Shown one piece after another: positions 6,815 through 15,683 of a stretch of 29,941 bases of DNA. Position 1 is the first letter of the stretch. Every line of letters begins with the position of its first letter. A program made the translations under genes and the position numbers. Origin of the DNA: Treponema sp. (GTDB lineage Bacteria; Spirochaetota; Spirochaetia; Treponematales; Treponemataceae); NCBI GenBank assembly GCA_018385415.1, contig JAHAZA010000094.1, forward strand, positions 1-29,941, read 5' to 3'. The notes beneath the pieces are model-generated. The model did not search any database. It saw only the letters and a program-made list of their open reading frames with translations, and was not told the origin of the DNA.

Positions 6815-8365
6815 TTATTCTCTAATACCTAATTCATTCAAAAGTCTTGCAAGGTAAGTTCGTTGAATATCAAGAACCTTAGCAGCTTTTGTCTGATTAT
6901 TCTTAGTCATATCAAGAACTTTTTTGATATAGTTTTTCTTGAATGTATCAACTGCCGTTTTTAACGACATATCGTTTTCATTTATTATATCAGAAAAATC
7001 CATAGAAAATCTATCAGTTTTACAAGATTCTTCTGAAGTTTCACCCAAATTAAGTCTTAAATCTTCAAACTTAATTGTAGGAGGATTTCCTAATACACAT
7101 GCTCTTTCAATTGCATTTTCAAGTTCACGAATATTCCCCGGCCAGTCATATTCATAAAGACGGTTGAGAGCACTTTCTTCTATTCCATTAAAGTTCTTTT
7201 TTGTTTCTGCACTAAATTTATTGATAAAGAACATCGACAACGGTTCTATATCCTCTTTTCTGTTACGAAGTGGAGGAATTCTTAAAGGAACAACATTCAG
7301 TCGATAATACAAGTCGTTTCGGAATTTTCCTTCCTCAACCATCTTCTCTAAATCTTTATTAGTTGCAGCAATAATACGAACATCAACATTTATTGTTTCA
7401 CAGGAACCTACTCGTTCAAAGGTCTTTTCCTGTAATACACGTAAGAGCTTTGCTTGAAGTTCAAATGGAAGCTCTCCAATCTCATCAAGAAACAAAGTTC
7501 CACCATCTGCCATTTCAAAGCGACCTTTACGATTAGAAGATGCATCTGTATACGCACCTTTTACATGACCAAACAATTCACTTTCAAGTAAACTTGGAGC
7601 AAGGGCTGCACAGTTTACTCTTATAAAAGGTTTATTACGTCTATTGCTTTTTATATGAAGCTGTTCTGCAAAAAGCTCTTTACCTACTCCACTTTCACCT
7701 GTTATTAAAACAGAAGAACTTGTTTTAGCAGCTTCTTCTACAATGTGAAGAAGATCAAGAATTGCAGGACTTTTTGCAATAAAGGCATGGTAATCAGAAC
7801 CAGATGAGAGTGTATCCTGAAGGGAATTAACTTCATCCTGAACAACTTTCAAATTCGATGCATTATGATATGCAATTCCTGCTTGTGTCGAAAGAATCTG
7901 CAGTAACTGCAAATCTGTATTATCAAATTTTCTGTGTTCTGATTTGTTCAACAGTTCAATAACACCAATTACTTCATTTTTCACACTCATTGGTACTGCA
8001 ATCATTGTGTGACTTACATAACCGGTCTTAATCTGAACCTGGGTAAAAAAACGTGGATCATCAGCCACATTATTAATAAGAACAGGCTGATTATTCTGTG
8101 CAACCCAACCGGCAATACTCTGCTTATCAACAGGAATATTCTTTGCCTCAGCACCTTTTGGACCAAGTGCCACTGCAAAAGAAAGCGAACCATCGGCCTT
8201 ATCAACAAGTAATAAAGACGACGATTCGCACTCTACCAGCTGCATTGCTGATTCAAGAATAAACACCATTAACGCATTTACATCGTTATAGCTGGAATTT
8301 ATTCTTGAATTTATGTCGATGAGTGTTCTAAATTTATCAACTGAAATAAAATCTATATCACTCAT
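6815..8365 (-). CDS. GAF-containing sigma-54-type transcriptional activator (AAA+, Fis HTH)
   Basis: A 516-residue regulator in three parts. Residues of roughly 10-170 form a GAF sensor domain (IAGWVAQNNQPVLINNV, then VIGVIELLNK). A central AAA+ domain follows with Walker A GESGVGKE at about 222-229, Walker B GGTLFLDEIG and an arginine-finger region LYYRLNVVPLRIPPLR. The C-terminal about 45 residues form a Fis-type helix-turn-helix (NNQTKAAKVLDIQRTYLARL). The loop that contacts sigma-54, normally GAFTGA, reads GAYTDA here (bases 7541-7558): the essential Thr is kept and the second Gly is Asp. The architecture is NifA/FhlA-like. The GAF ligand is unknown. It starts 22 bases after rpsA, an unusual place for such a regulator. 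AAGAGA lies ahead of the ATG. Confidence 0.9.
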   Translation of the reverse strand: MSDIDFISVDKFRTLIDINSRINSSYNDVNALMVFILESAMQLVECESSSLLLVDKADGSLSFAVALGPKGAEAKNIPVDKQSIAGWVAQNNQPVLINNVADDPRFFTQVQIKTGYVSHTMIAVPMSVKNEVIGVIELLNKSEHRKFDNTDLQLLQILSTQAGIAYHNASNLKVVQDEVNSLQDTLSSGSDYHAFIAKSPAILDLLHIVEEAAKTSSSVLITGESGVGKELFAEQLHIKSNRRNKPFIRVNCAALAPSLLESELFGHVKGAYTDASSNRKGRFEMADGGTLFLDEIGELPFELQAKLLRVLQEKTFERVGSCETINVDVRIIAATNKDLEKMVEEGKFRNDLYYRLNVVPLRIPPLRNRKEDIEPLSMFFINKFSAETKKNFNGIEESALNRLYEYDWPGNIRELENAIERACVLGNPPTIKFEDLRLNLGETSEESCKTDRFSMDFSDIINENDMSLKTAVDTFKKNYIKKVLDMTKNNQTKAAKVLDIQRTYLARLLNELGIRE

Positions 8366-8387
8366 CGTTATTCTCTTTTAAACTCAA

Positions 8388-10103
8388 TTATTTTTTCTGA
8401 GCGTTGAATGCATCTCCCAATGTATATGCACCATCGTTATCGTCTGCAGAAGATGCAAGATACTGAGACATTTCATCACGCTGCTGTTTTTTCTTGAATT
8501 CTTTTACAGAGAAGGCAACTTTTTCTTTGTCCTGATTTACATCTACAACAAAGACATTGATTTTGTCACCAACTTTATATTTAGCAACAGCTTCTTCATA
8601 TGGAACTTCTTTGTCATCGCTTAAATTAGCTTTATTTACGAGACCTTCAATTCCTCCGTCTACACGAACGAAAAGACCAAAATCTGTAATTGAAGTAATT
8701 TCACCTTCAATTGTTGAACCTGGCTTGTGTTTTTCAGCAAAGTCAGCCCAAGGATTGTCAGAAAGCTGTTTGATTCCAAGACGAATACGATGCTGCTCTG
8801 GATCATTTTCGATAACTACAGCATCTACTGTCTGATCTACAGAAAGTTCGCTTCCTGGATGTTTAAGTTTCTTTGTCCAAGAAATATCATCAGCATTGAG
8901 GTATCCGTCGATTCCATCTTCCAGAGAAATGAATGCGCCAGAGTTTGTAAGTTTTACAACTTTTCCGCTGATTTTCTTTCCAACTGGATATTTTTCAGAA
9001 ATTGTATCCCAAGGATTTGCAGTAACCTGTTTAAGACCAAGTGATACACGACCAGCCTGAATGTCATATCCAAGGATCATACATTCAACTTCGTCACCGA
9101 TTTTTACCATGTCAGATGGTTTATTGATTTTCTTTGTCCATGAGAATTCACTGATGTGAGCAAGACCTTCGATTCCTTCTTCAAGTTCGATGAAAGCACC
9201 AAAGTCTGTAAGTTTTGTTACTTTGCCCTTAACGATATCATTTACATGATAGTTGTCTTCAAAGTGCATCCAAGGATCTTCTGAGAAGTGCTTAAGAGAG
9301 AGGTTGATTCTCTTTTCAGCTGGATCAAGGCGGATAACCTTAAGTTCAATTTCCTGACCTTTTTTTACGAAATCCTTTGGACGAGTTACATGGCCCCAGC
9401 TCATATCATTAATATGAAGAAGTCCGTCGAATCCACCAAGATCAATGAAAGCACCGAAACTTGTGAAGCTCTTTACAGAACCCTTTACTGAATCGCCAAT
9501 CTGTACTGTTTCGAAGAACTTGTCACGAGCTGTGTTCATAGATTCTTCGAGATATTTTCTACGGTTAACAACTACATTTGCCTTGTTATCCGAATATAAT
9601 CTTTCGATATAAAATTTACCTTTGAGTCCTACCAAAGATTCTGGTTTATCAACTTTTGAGCTGTCTGACTGACTGATTGGAAGGAATGCGTGAATATCGC
9701 CACCGAGATTTACTTCGAAACCACCTTTAACGACTTTTTCAATTTTTCCATCAATTGCTGTCTTTTCGTCAAATGCTTTGCGAACGTCTTTCCACATCTG
9801 CTTAGCATCAGCTTTTGCTTTAGAAACTTCTGGACCGTTTCTACCATCTTTTCTAAGAAGAACTACAGTTACTGTTTCCCCGACTTTCGGCAGATTATCT
9901 GCGAACTCCGCTACGGGAATCTTACCCTCTGACTTATAACCGATATCAAGGAATACATATTCACTTGAAACCTGAACTACGATACCTTCAACAAGCTGGC
10001 CGTCTTCAAGCGGTTTGAGATTATTGAGAGATTCTTCTAATTGTGTCTGGATGTTACCCTTGGAGTTCTGGGCTTCTTCCTTTACCACTTCCATCTTTTC
10101 CAT
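8388..10103 (-). CDS. rpsA: 30S ribosomal protein S1
   Basis: A 571-residue protein with six S1 RNA-binding repeats beginning near residues 32, 115, 201, 286, 373 and 460. Repeats 3 to 6 are the most typical, with the FGAFI/GLxH pattern and a trailing W. Repeat 2 (VKGGFEVNLGG) matches the ribosome-docking part of S1. It binds mRNA and delivers it to the 30S subunit. Length and repeat number match proteobacterial-type S1. AAGGG lies 6 bases ahead of the chosen ATG; a second in-frame ATG three codons later is the alternative start. It follows cmk by 12 bases, an arrangement conserved in many bacteria. Confidence 0.97.
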   Translation of the reverse strand: MEKMEVVKEEAQNSKGNIQTQLEESLNNLKPLEDGQLVEGIVVQVSSEYVFLDIGYKSEGKIPVAEFADNLPKVGETVTVVLLRKDGRNGPEVSKAKADAKQMWKDVRKAFDEKTAIDGKIEKVVKGGFEVNLGGDIHAFLPISQSDSSKVDKPESLVGLKGKFYIERLYSDNKANVVVNRRKYLEESMNTARDKFFETVQIGDSVKGSVKSFTSFGAFIDLGGFDGLLHINDMSWGHVTRPKDFVKKGQEIELKVIRLDPAEKRINLSLKHFSEDPWMHFEDNYHVNDIVKGKVTKLTDFGAFIELEEGIEGLAHISEFSWTKKINKPSDMVKIGDEVECMILGYDIQAGRVSLGLKQVTANPWDTISEKYPVGKKISGKVVKLTNSGAFISLEDGIDGYLNADDISWTKKLKHPGSELSVDQTVDAVVIENDPEQHRIRLGIKQLSDNPWADFAEKHKPGSTIEGEITSITDFGLFVRVDGGIEGLVNKANLSDDKEVPYEEAVAKYKVGDKINVFVVDVNQDKEKVAFSVKEFKKKQQRDEMSQYLASSADDNDGAYTLGDAFNAQKK

Positions 10104-10115
10104 ACATTACCCTTT

Positions 10116-10748
10116 TTATTGGTGAATTTTGCTTATGATTATCTCACAAACCTTTTCTATGGTCAAGTCTGATGTATCAATATAAGTAGCATCAGGCGCA
10201 ATTTTCAAAGCCCCTTCTTTCTTGCTTTTATCGAGTGCATCTCGCTTAATTATAGCTTCTTTAATTTCTTCAAGGGAAAGATTACTTACCCCTTGGTTAA
10301 ATCTACGCTGAGCCTGAACATCAATGGAGGCATCAAGGTAAAACTTATATTCTGCATCTGGGAATACAACAGTTGTCATATCACGGCCTTCGCATACAAT
10401 ACTCAATGATTTTACAATTTCATGAAGGCGGTCATTTACAATATGACGCACTTCTGGAATTGCAGAAACAGGCGAAGCATTTGCGCTTACCTGATCTTCG
10501 TGAAGTCTGCTTTCTACATCTATTCCATTAAGAATTAAATGTGAATTTACATAATCCAGCTTCTGTTTTTTACAGAAATCAATTACAACATCAGGATTTT
10601 GGATATCAACTCCGGATTCCAATAAAGCAAGTGTTAATCCGCGATAAAAGCTTCCACTATTTAAAAAAGTTACATTCAGCTTTTTTGCGATCAATGAAGC
10701 TACTGTGCTTTTTCCTGTTCCTGCAGGCCCGTCAATTGCAATAACCAT
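10116..10748 (-). CDS. cmk: Cytidylate kinase
   Basis: A 210-residue P-loop kinase that phosphorylates CMP and dCMP with ATP. The Walker A GPAGTGKS is at residues 7-14, and NSGSFYRGLTLAL follows as the nucleotide-binding segment (the usual Tyr-Arg is present). VSANASPVSAIPEVR and CEGRDMTTVVFPDA are characteristic of the family, and the lid segment has RRFNQG followed by RDALDKSKKEGAL. Length is normal. It lies 21 bases after the pseudouridine synthase and 12 bases before rpsA. Upstream on the minus strand AGGAGAT precedes the ATG at a good distance. Confidence 0.97.
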   Translation of the reverse strand: MVIAIDGPAGTGKSTVASLIAKKLNVTFLNSGSFYRGLTLALLESGVDIQNPDVVIDFCKKQKLDYVNSHLILNGIDVESRLHEDQVSANASPVSAIPEVRHIVNDRLHEIVKSLSIVCEGRDMTTVVFPDAEYKFYLDASIDVQAQRRFNQGVSNLSLEEIKEAIIKRDALDKSKKEGALKIAPDATYIDTSDLTIEKVCEIIISKIHQ

Positions 10749-10769
10749 TATATATCTCCTGTGTTCTTT

Positions 10770-11507
10770 CTAATTATCTTTGTTTCTGCAAATAGCAAGG
10801 AGTCCCTTTACTTCTTCCTGAGTAAGATCTCTGTGACCTCCAGGTGCAAGTTTATTCATTTCAACATTGCCGATTCTTACACGAACAAGTCTTTTTATAG
10901 CAACATTACGAGACTCAAAAACCCGTCTGATTTCACGGTTTTTTCCTTCGATAAGTACAATCTGCATTCTATGAGAATTCAATTCTTTTGCAAATTTACA
11001 TTTATAGAAAACTCCGTCAATTCTTACACCATGCATAAATTCTTCTGCAAGATTTCGAGGAAGAGGAAGACTAGAATCTACGATATATTCTTTTTCAAGT
11101 TCACTGGAAGGATGAGAAAGACGTGCAGCAAAATCTCCGTCATTTGTAAAAATAATAAGTCCGCTTGAAAACATATCAAGACGGCCAACATTATACAGAC
11201 GTTCTGAATAATATTCTTTCAGCAAATCAATTGCACTGTCACGGCCCTGTTCATCACTGTTAGAACAAACATAGCCGGCCGGTTTATTCAATAATACATA
11301 TCTTTTATTTTCTTCAAGCTTTACAGTTTTTCCATCTACGAGAACTATATCATCTGAAGTAACTTTAGTTCCTAATTCTGTTACAACCTGTCCATTTACA
11401 GAAACACGTCCATCAAGAATTATTTTTTCTGATGCCCGGCGGCTTGCTACACCACAATGTGCAAGAAATGCCTGAAGTCTGATTTCATCGTTAGCGTGCA
11501 GTTTCAA
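10770..11507 (-). CDS. Pseudouridine synthase, RsuA/RluB family
   Basis: About 245 residues with an N-terminal S4 RNA-binding domain (IRLQAFLAHCGVASRRASE) and a catalytic domain with the Asp motif NVGRLDMFSSGL, then LEKEYIV and GKNREIRRVF. It modifies a uridine in ribosomal RNA; the exact target (RluB 23S or RsuA 16S type) is uncertain. The reading frame stays open up to an ATG at 11630, but that would overlap scpB by 140 bases and add about 40 low-complexity residues ahead of the S4 domain. I chose the TTG at 11507, which has AGGAGA at 11511-11516 just upstream and overlaps scpB by 17 bases. The spacing is short, so the in-frame CTG two codons later is possible. Confidence 0.88.
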   Translation of the reverse strand: MKLHANDEIRLQAFLAHCGVASRRASEKIILDGRVSVNGQVVTELGTKVTSDDIVLVDGKTVKLEENKRYVLLNKPAGYVCSNSDEQGRDSAIDLLKEYYSERLYNVGRLDMFSSGLIIFTNDGDFAARLSHPSSELEKEYIVDSSLPLPRNLAEEFMHGVRIDGVFYKCKFAKELNSHRMQIVLIEGKNREIRRVFESRNVAIKRLVRVRIGNVEMNKLAPGGHRDLTQEEVKGLLAICRNKDN

Positions 11508-12030
11508 ATCTCTCCTGTTCTTCCTGTTCAAGTTGAGGTAATTCTTTAATACTATTAAGTCTGAAGAATTTAAGGAATTCCTTTGTAGTTCCAAACTGAC
11601 TTGGTTTTCCAGGAATATCTTTTTTACCAACTTCCTTAATAAGATTGCGATCTATCAAAAGACGAATCATATTATCTGCAGAAACACCACGAATTGCTTC
11701 TATTTCTGCTCGAGTAATGGGCTGAGAATAAGCAATGATTGAAAGCGTTTCAATCGCAGATTTAGAAAGCTTTCCTTCATTTTTATTTCCATAACGCTCT
11801 TTTAATACTTCCCAATTTTCTTTTTTAGGAACCAAAGCCCAGCCACCAGTAATAAAATCAAGTTCCATACCGGCTGACTCATCTTTATATTTTTCTTTTA
11901 ATACTTCAATACATTTTGCAACTACTTCTTCAGTTAATCCTGAAACTGTTGCCATTGATGCCTCTGTAACAGGTTCACTTTCAAGAAATAAAATTGTTTC
12001 TATAAGAGCACTTTCTTTTGCTAATTCCAT
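11491..12030 (-). CDS. scpB: Segregation and condensation protein B
   Basis: About 179 residues forming two winged-helix domains, the kite subunit that binds ScpA in the SMC condensin complex. The start ELAKESALIETILFLESEPV and the mid-region LSKSAIETLSIIAYSQPITRAEIEAIRG are strongly typical, as is FGTTKEFLKFF near the end. I chose the ATG at 12030. An in-frame TTG at 12042, two bases after the scpA stop, would add four residues (MDII). Neither start has a strong Shine-Dalgarno, so translational coupling to scpA is likely. The C-terminal tail after residue 160 is Glu-rich. Confidence 0.95.
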   Translation of the reverse strand: MELAKESALIETILFLESEPVTEASMATVSGLTEEVVAKCIEVLKEKYKDESAGMELDFITGGWALVPKKENWEVLKERYGNKNEGKLSKSAIETLSIIAYSQPITRAEIEAIRGVSADNMIRLLIDRNLIKEVGKKDIPGKPSQFGTTKEFLKFFRLNSIKELPQLEQEEQERFETAR

Positions 12031-12044
12031 AATTATATCCAACT

Positions 12045-12812
12045 CTACGCTGCTTCAAATTTGCAGATTTTTATATCTCCGAAAAATTTACTCTGATAAA
12101 TTGTTGCCATCTTAAATTTAACAGCTTCAAGAATAGCCATAAATGCACAGATTAAATCCATTTCATTTCCAACACGAGTTATTAAATCTGTAAACATACA
12201 CTCGCCCTGGTTTTCAAGATATTCATTCATCAATGTAATCTTTTCATTTACTGAAATTTCTTCGTACATATTAAGAATCTTTTCATTAGAATACTGAGAA
12301 ACCATATTCTTAAAAATCTTCTGCATTTGCTGCAAAAGTTCATAAGTATCAATTCTTTCCCACTGAGATTCTTCATCTTCAACTGGAAGAATGCGATGAA
12401 TCTTTTTACGTTCAAAGCTCCACTCTGATTCATCCTCTTTTTCTTCCATAAGTTCAGAAAGTTTTTTAAATTTCTGATATTCAATAAGACGTTCTACAAG
12501 TTCCTGACGTGGATCTTCCATATCCTCATCATCATACTCAATTTCCACAGGCAGAAGCATGCGGCTTTTGATAAGCACAAGTTTTGCTGCCCAACTGTAA
12601 AATTCTGATAAATCCTGAAGATCAGTTTCCTTTAAGTTATCCAAATAATCAAGATACTGTTCTGTAATCTGAGAAATAGGAATATCGTAAATATTAACTT
12701 TACTTTCGCGGATCAATGTCCAAAGTAAGTCAAGAGGACCTTCAAATTCCCCTGCCTGATATGTGCGTGTTTTAACAACTTCTTGTGTCTGAGCTTCTGT
12801 CTGTGTTTCCAT
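12045..12812 (-). CDS. scpA: Segregation and condensation protein A
   Basis: A 255-residue kleisin subunit of the SMC-ScpAB complex, which bridges SMC heads and acts in chromosome organisation. The N-terminal domain has the family's opening FEGPLDLLWTLIRESKVNIYDIPI and then ITEQYLDYL. The middle is acidic and helical, and the C-terminal winged-helix portion ends AVKFKMATIYQSKFFGDI. The start at 12812 is supported by AGAGGA five bases upstream, so its first 41 bases overlap the 3' end of folK. It is followed by scpB after two to fourteen bases depending on the scpB start. Confidence 0.95.
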   Translation of the reverse strand: METQTEAQTQEVVKTRTYQAGEFEGPLDLLWTLIRESKVNIYDIPISQITEQYLDYLDNLKETDLQDLSEFYSWAAKLVLIKSRMLLPVEIEYDDEDMEDPRQELVERLIEYQKFKKLSELMEEKEDESEWSFERKKIHRILPVEDEESQWERIDTYELLQQMQKIFKNMVSQYSNEKILNMYEEISVNEKITLMNEYLENQGECMFTDLITRVGNEMDLICAFMAILEAVKFKMATIYQSKFFGDIKICKFEAA

Positions 12813-13371
12813 TATGGTCCTCTTGTTCTAACCGCTGGAGAAAAACTGTTCTATTCATAAACAATTCAACATCAGTTGATTTAATTCCCTTAAAATCAGA
12901 CTGAATTCTGGATAATTTTTCTCCTTTTAGTATATCGGCAGTTTCTGGCAAAATCTCAAGCAAAGGTTGTAAAACAAACGCACGTTCGTGCAATCTAGGG
13001 TGAGGAATTTGTAAATCCTCTGTCTTTATTTCAAAATCACCAAAAAACTCAATGTCAATATCGATAGAACGAGGTCCAAACCGAAGTTCCTTAGACCGAT
13101 CTCGTCCAAGAGAAGCTTCAATTTCGTGAATGCGTTGGAGCAACTTATAAGGACTATAATTATCTTTGATTGTCCCAATAAGCACCATGTTATAGAAGTA
13201 TTCCTGATCTTCTACATACATTGGCTTTGTACAGTAAACAGAAGACACAACAATATCTGACAATTCTTGTTTTAACTGTATAACTGCCTTTTTTAAAAGC
13301 TCCATTGGAGTCAAACCGTCAAAACAACGGTTTGATCCAAGTCCAAGTACAACGCTATTCACTTTAGTCAA
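12772..13371 (-). CDS. folK: 2-amino-4-hydroxy-6-hydroxymethyldihydropteridine pyrophosphokinase
   Basis: A 199-residue enzyme that transfers pyrophosphate from ATP to 6-hydroxymethyl-7,8-dihydropterin in folate synthesis. Signature segments are VVLGLGSN near the start, VSSVYCTKP, GRDRSKELRFGPRSIDIDI (Mg-binding Asp pair) and IPHPRLHERAFVLQPL. The usual length is about 160 residues, and the extra 30 or so at the C-terminus include the part overlapping scpA. No ATG is available: I use the TTG at 13371, three bases after the recA stop, and the in-frame GTG at 13362 is the alternative, which gives a start closer to other FolK proteins. Coupling to recA translation is likely. Confidence 0.93.
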   Translation of the reverse strand: MTKVNSVVLGLGSNRCFDGLTPMELLKKAVIQLKQELSDIVVSSVYCTKPMYVEDQEYFYNMVLIGTIKDNYSPYKLLQRIHEIEASLGRDRSKELRFGPRSIDIDIEFFGDFEIKTEDLQIPHPRLHERAFVLQPLLEILPETADILKGEKLSRIQSDFKGIKSTDVELFMNRTVFLQRLEQEDHNGNTDRSSDTRSC

Positions 13372-13374
13372 AAC

Positions 13375-14487
13375 CTAAAATAATTCTTCAGCTTTTGAAT
13401 CAGCTTCAGCTTTATCAGCTTTCTTTTCAGCCTTTGGCTTTGCAGCTTTTTCTTCTTTTTCTTCTGCCTTTGTGTTAGGGAAAATAATATCCCTAACCTG
13501 CTTTTCTACTTTTGCAGCAAAGTCTGGATTTGCTTCAAGGAATGCAAGAGCATTCTCTTTTCCCTGACCAACCTTTTCTTCGCCACAAGTAAACCAGGCA
13601 CCACGTTTATCAATAATTCCATGCTTAACAGCTGCATCAAGAAGACTAGCTGTTGCCGAAATTCCTTTACCAAAATAAATATCAAGTTCGCATTTACGGA
13701 ATGGAGATGCAACTTTATTCTTTACAACTTTAACACGAACTCTGTTTCCAACTGCATCCTCTGAAGTTTTAGAATCAATTGATTCAACACGACGGATTTC
13801 AAGACGAACTGATGCGTAGAACTTAAGTGCATTACCACCAGTTGTAGTTTCTGGATTTCCGAACATAACACCGATCTTCATACGAATCTGGTTTATGAAG
13901 ATTACGATACAGTTTGATTTTCCAATAATAGCTGTAAGTTTTCTCAAGGCCTGACTCATAAGACGAGCCTGAAGGCCCATATGAGAATCTCCCATTTCTC
14001 CTTCAATTTCTGCCTTTGGTGTTAAAGCGGCAACCGAGTCAACAACAATTACATCTACAGCATCACTTCTAACAAGGCGTTCAGTAATTTCAAGAGCCTG
14101 TTCTCCAGTGTCTGGCTGTGAAACATAAAGGTCATCAATATTTACACCAAGTGCTTTTGCATACTGAGGATCCAAAGCATGTTCAGCATCAACGAAGGCA
14201 GCAATTCCACCCTTTTTTTGAGCCTCTGCAATAGCATGCAAAGCCAGTGTTGTTTTACCCGAACTTTCAGGACCGTACATTTCAATAATACGACCTTTTG
14301 GATATCCACCAATTCCCAATGCTTCATCAAGAAGAATTGATCCAGATGGAATTACCTCAATTCCTTCTGCATTGGCATGTGAACCCAATTTCATTAATGA
14401 GCCCTGACCAAATTCCTTTTCAATCTGGAGCTTAACAGCATCCAAAGCCTGAAGCTTTTCCTGCAAGTTAGCCTCATTCTTACTCAT
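13375..14487 (-). CDS. recA: Recombinase RecA
   Basis: A 370-residue RecA with Walker A GPESSGKT at 72-79, the VDAEHALDP segment, Walker B VIVVDSVAAL, loop-2 region GNPETTTGGNALKFYASVRL and a conserved C-terminal domain. It catalyses strand exchange and stimulates LexA-type self-cleavage where LexA exists. The tail after residue 345 is a low-complexity Lys/Glu/Ala stretch, longer than in E. coli. GGAGG sits 7 bases ahead of the ATG. The 84 bases upstream are AT-rich. They contain only a weak promoter-like TTGATA with no good -10 at 17 bases, and no clear SOS box, so regulation cannot be stated. Confidence 0.98.
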   Translation of the reverse strand: MSKNEANLQEKLQALDAVKLQIEKEFGQGSLMKLGSHANAEGIEVIPSGSILLDEALGIGGYPKGRIIEMYGPESSGKTTLALHAIAEAQKKGGIAAFVDAEHALDPQYAKALGVNIDDLYVSQPDTGEQALEITERLVRSDAVDVIVVDSVAALTPKAEIEGEMGDSHMGLQARLMSQALRKLTAIIGKSNCIVIFINQIRMKIGVMFGNPETTTGGNALKFYASVRLEIRRVESIDSKTSEDAVGNRVRVKVVKNKVASPFRKCELDIYFGKGISATASLLDAAVKHGIIDKRGAWFTCGEEKVGQGKENALAFLEANPDFAAKVEKQVRDIIFPNTKAEEKEEKAAKPKAEKKADKAEADSKAEELF

Positions 14488-14571
14488 ATTTATACCTCCA
14501 CCCTTTATTTACCATTTAATTTGTAAAAATATATCTTACTTCTATTTATCAATTAAAAAATCAGAATATTT

Positions 14572-15672
14572 CTAATCCTTCATATTCTGGTAAACAGATT
14601 TTCCCTGAAGATATACTTTATCTCCATCAATACAGATTTTTCCCAATATTCTTACAGGTCGTGAACCATCCAGCTCAGGAACAGGAACAAACGGAAGTTC
14701 GACAGTTACAGTTCCCTGTACATTTTTCTGATCCTCATAACCTACAAGCAATGTAAACTTTTCAAAGCCTTCATATTTTTCTTCATTTGCAATTCGCCCA
14801 GACCAGTCCACATAACAGTCAAGATAAAGCAACGGTTCTTTTTTTACCTGCTCAACTGTATAATTCTCTTTCAAAGAATCAAATGTCTGTTCCGAAAGGT
14901 ATGACATCAATAATCTGGCTTTCTGTCTGATAGAAGTTGTTGCATTGGAATTCAAAATGCGGTTAATTTCTACCTGTGCTCCGTTGTCGTTATATTCATT
15001 AAAGCATTGAGCAGCTTTACTGTATGCTCGTTTAATTTCACCATCTGTCATTATATAATGAACAAGATTATCAGAAATATCCTTTTCCTGAGGATGCTGT
15101 TTTTCATCGGATGTCAACGCAAATTCAGATAAATCTGCACGGATACTTGCAGGTTTATGAGGAATATGGGAAACGACCTTAACTGCAAAAATTCCAAAGA
15201 AAACTCCAAGAATTGCTACTATTACTAATATAGCGACTTTTCTTGGGTTCGGCCCTAATGGAGGATAAAATTGTTCAATTTTTCCTGAATCCACATAACG
15301 GCAGATAGTTTCATAATCTCCGTGAATTGAACGCAAGAACTCAAGAGCATCCTTTGCAAGCTGGTTCTGAGGATCGCGGTCACGTACTTCAAGGTAATAT
15401 GTAATTGCCCTTTCAGTATCGCCTCTTCTAAGAAAAATGGCAGCCTGCCCAAGAAGAAGTCTAGTATCACTAATTTTAATTCGACGGGCAATTTCAAAAT
15501 TATAGCTTGCAAGTCCCGCATCACCACTATAAAGGCAGGCAATTCCTAAAGTGCAATAATAATCAAAACTATCTTCATAGTTTTCTGCACGACTTTGAAG
15601 AAGCTTTATAGCTCCTTCAAAATCTCTAAGCGACATCATATGTTTTGCTGTTTCAATTGCACTTTTTTTCAT
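14572..15672 (-). CDS. TPR protein with one membrane segment and an extracytoplasmic C-terminal domain
   Basis: A 366-residue protein. Residues 1-110 are TPR-like helix pairs (for example DFEGAIKLLQSRA, DAGLASYNFEIA, DTERAITYYLEV). A membrane segment follows at 145-167. The C-terminal 200 residues would lie outside: a helical part, then a beta-rich end (YVDWSGRIANEE, then VELPFVPVPELDGSRPVRILGKI) that reads like an OB-fold. If the topology is N-in, the TPRs are cytoplasmic and the beta domain is periplasmic, the reverse of the other membrane TPR protein in this window. It is 84 bases upstream of recA and 11 bases downstream of the previous gene. Function unknown. Confidence 0.75.
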   Translation of the reverse strand: MKKSAIETAKHMMSLRDFEGAIKLLQSRAENYEDSFDYYCTLGIACLYSGDAGLASYNFEIARRIKISDTRLLLGQAAIFLRRGDTERAITYYLEVRDRDPQNQLAKDALEFLRSIHGDYETICRYVDSGKIEQFYPPLGPNPRKVAILVIVAILGVFFGIFAVKVVSHIPHKPASIRADLSEFALTSDEKQHPQEKDISDNLVHYIMTDGEIKRAYSKAAQCFNEYNDNGAQVEINRILNSNATTSIRQKARLLMSYLSEQTFDSLKENYTVEQVKKEPLLYLDCYVDWSGRIANEEKYEGFEKFTLLVGYEDQKNVQGTVTVELPFVPVPELDGSRPVRILGKICIDGDKVYLQGKSVYQNMKD

Positions 15673-15683
15673 TAATTCACCAA

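Noticed and set aside
8557..9044. Plus-strand open frames opposite rpsA
   Set aside because: They are antisense to a clearly conserved gene, have no ribosome-binding site and encode no recognisable protein.
14488..14571. Possible SOS (LexA) box upstream of recA
   Set aside because: Neither the GAAC-N4-GTTC nor the CTGT-N8-ACAG type of box is present. An AGAAATATTCT palindrome is short and overlaps the end of the previous gene.
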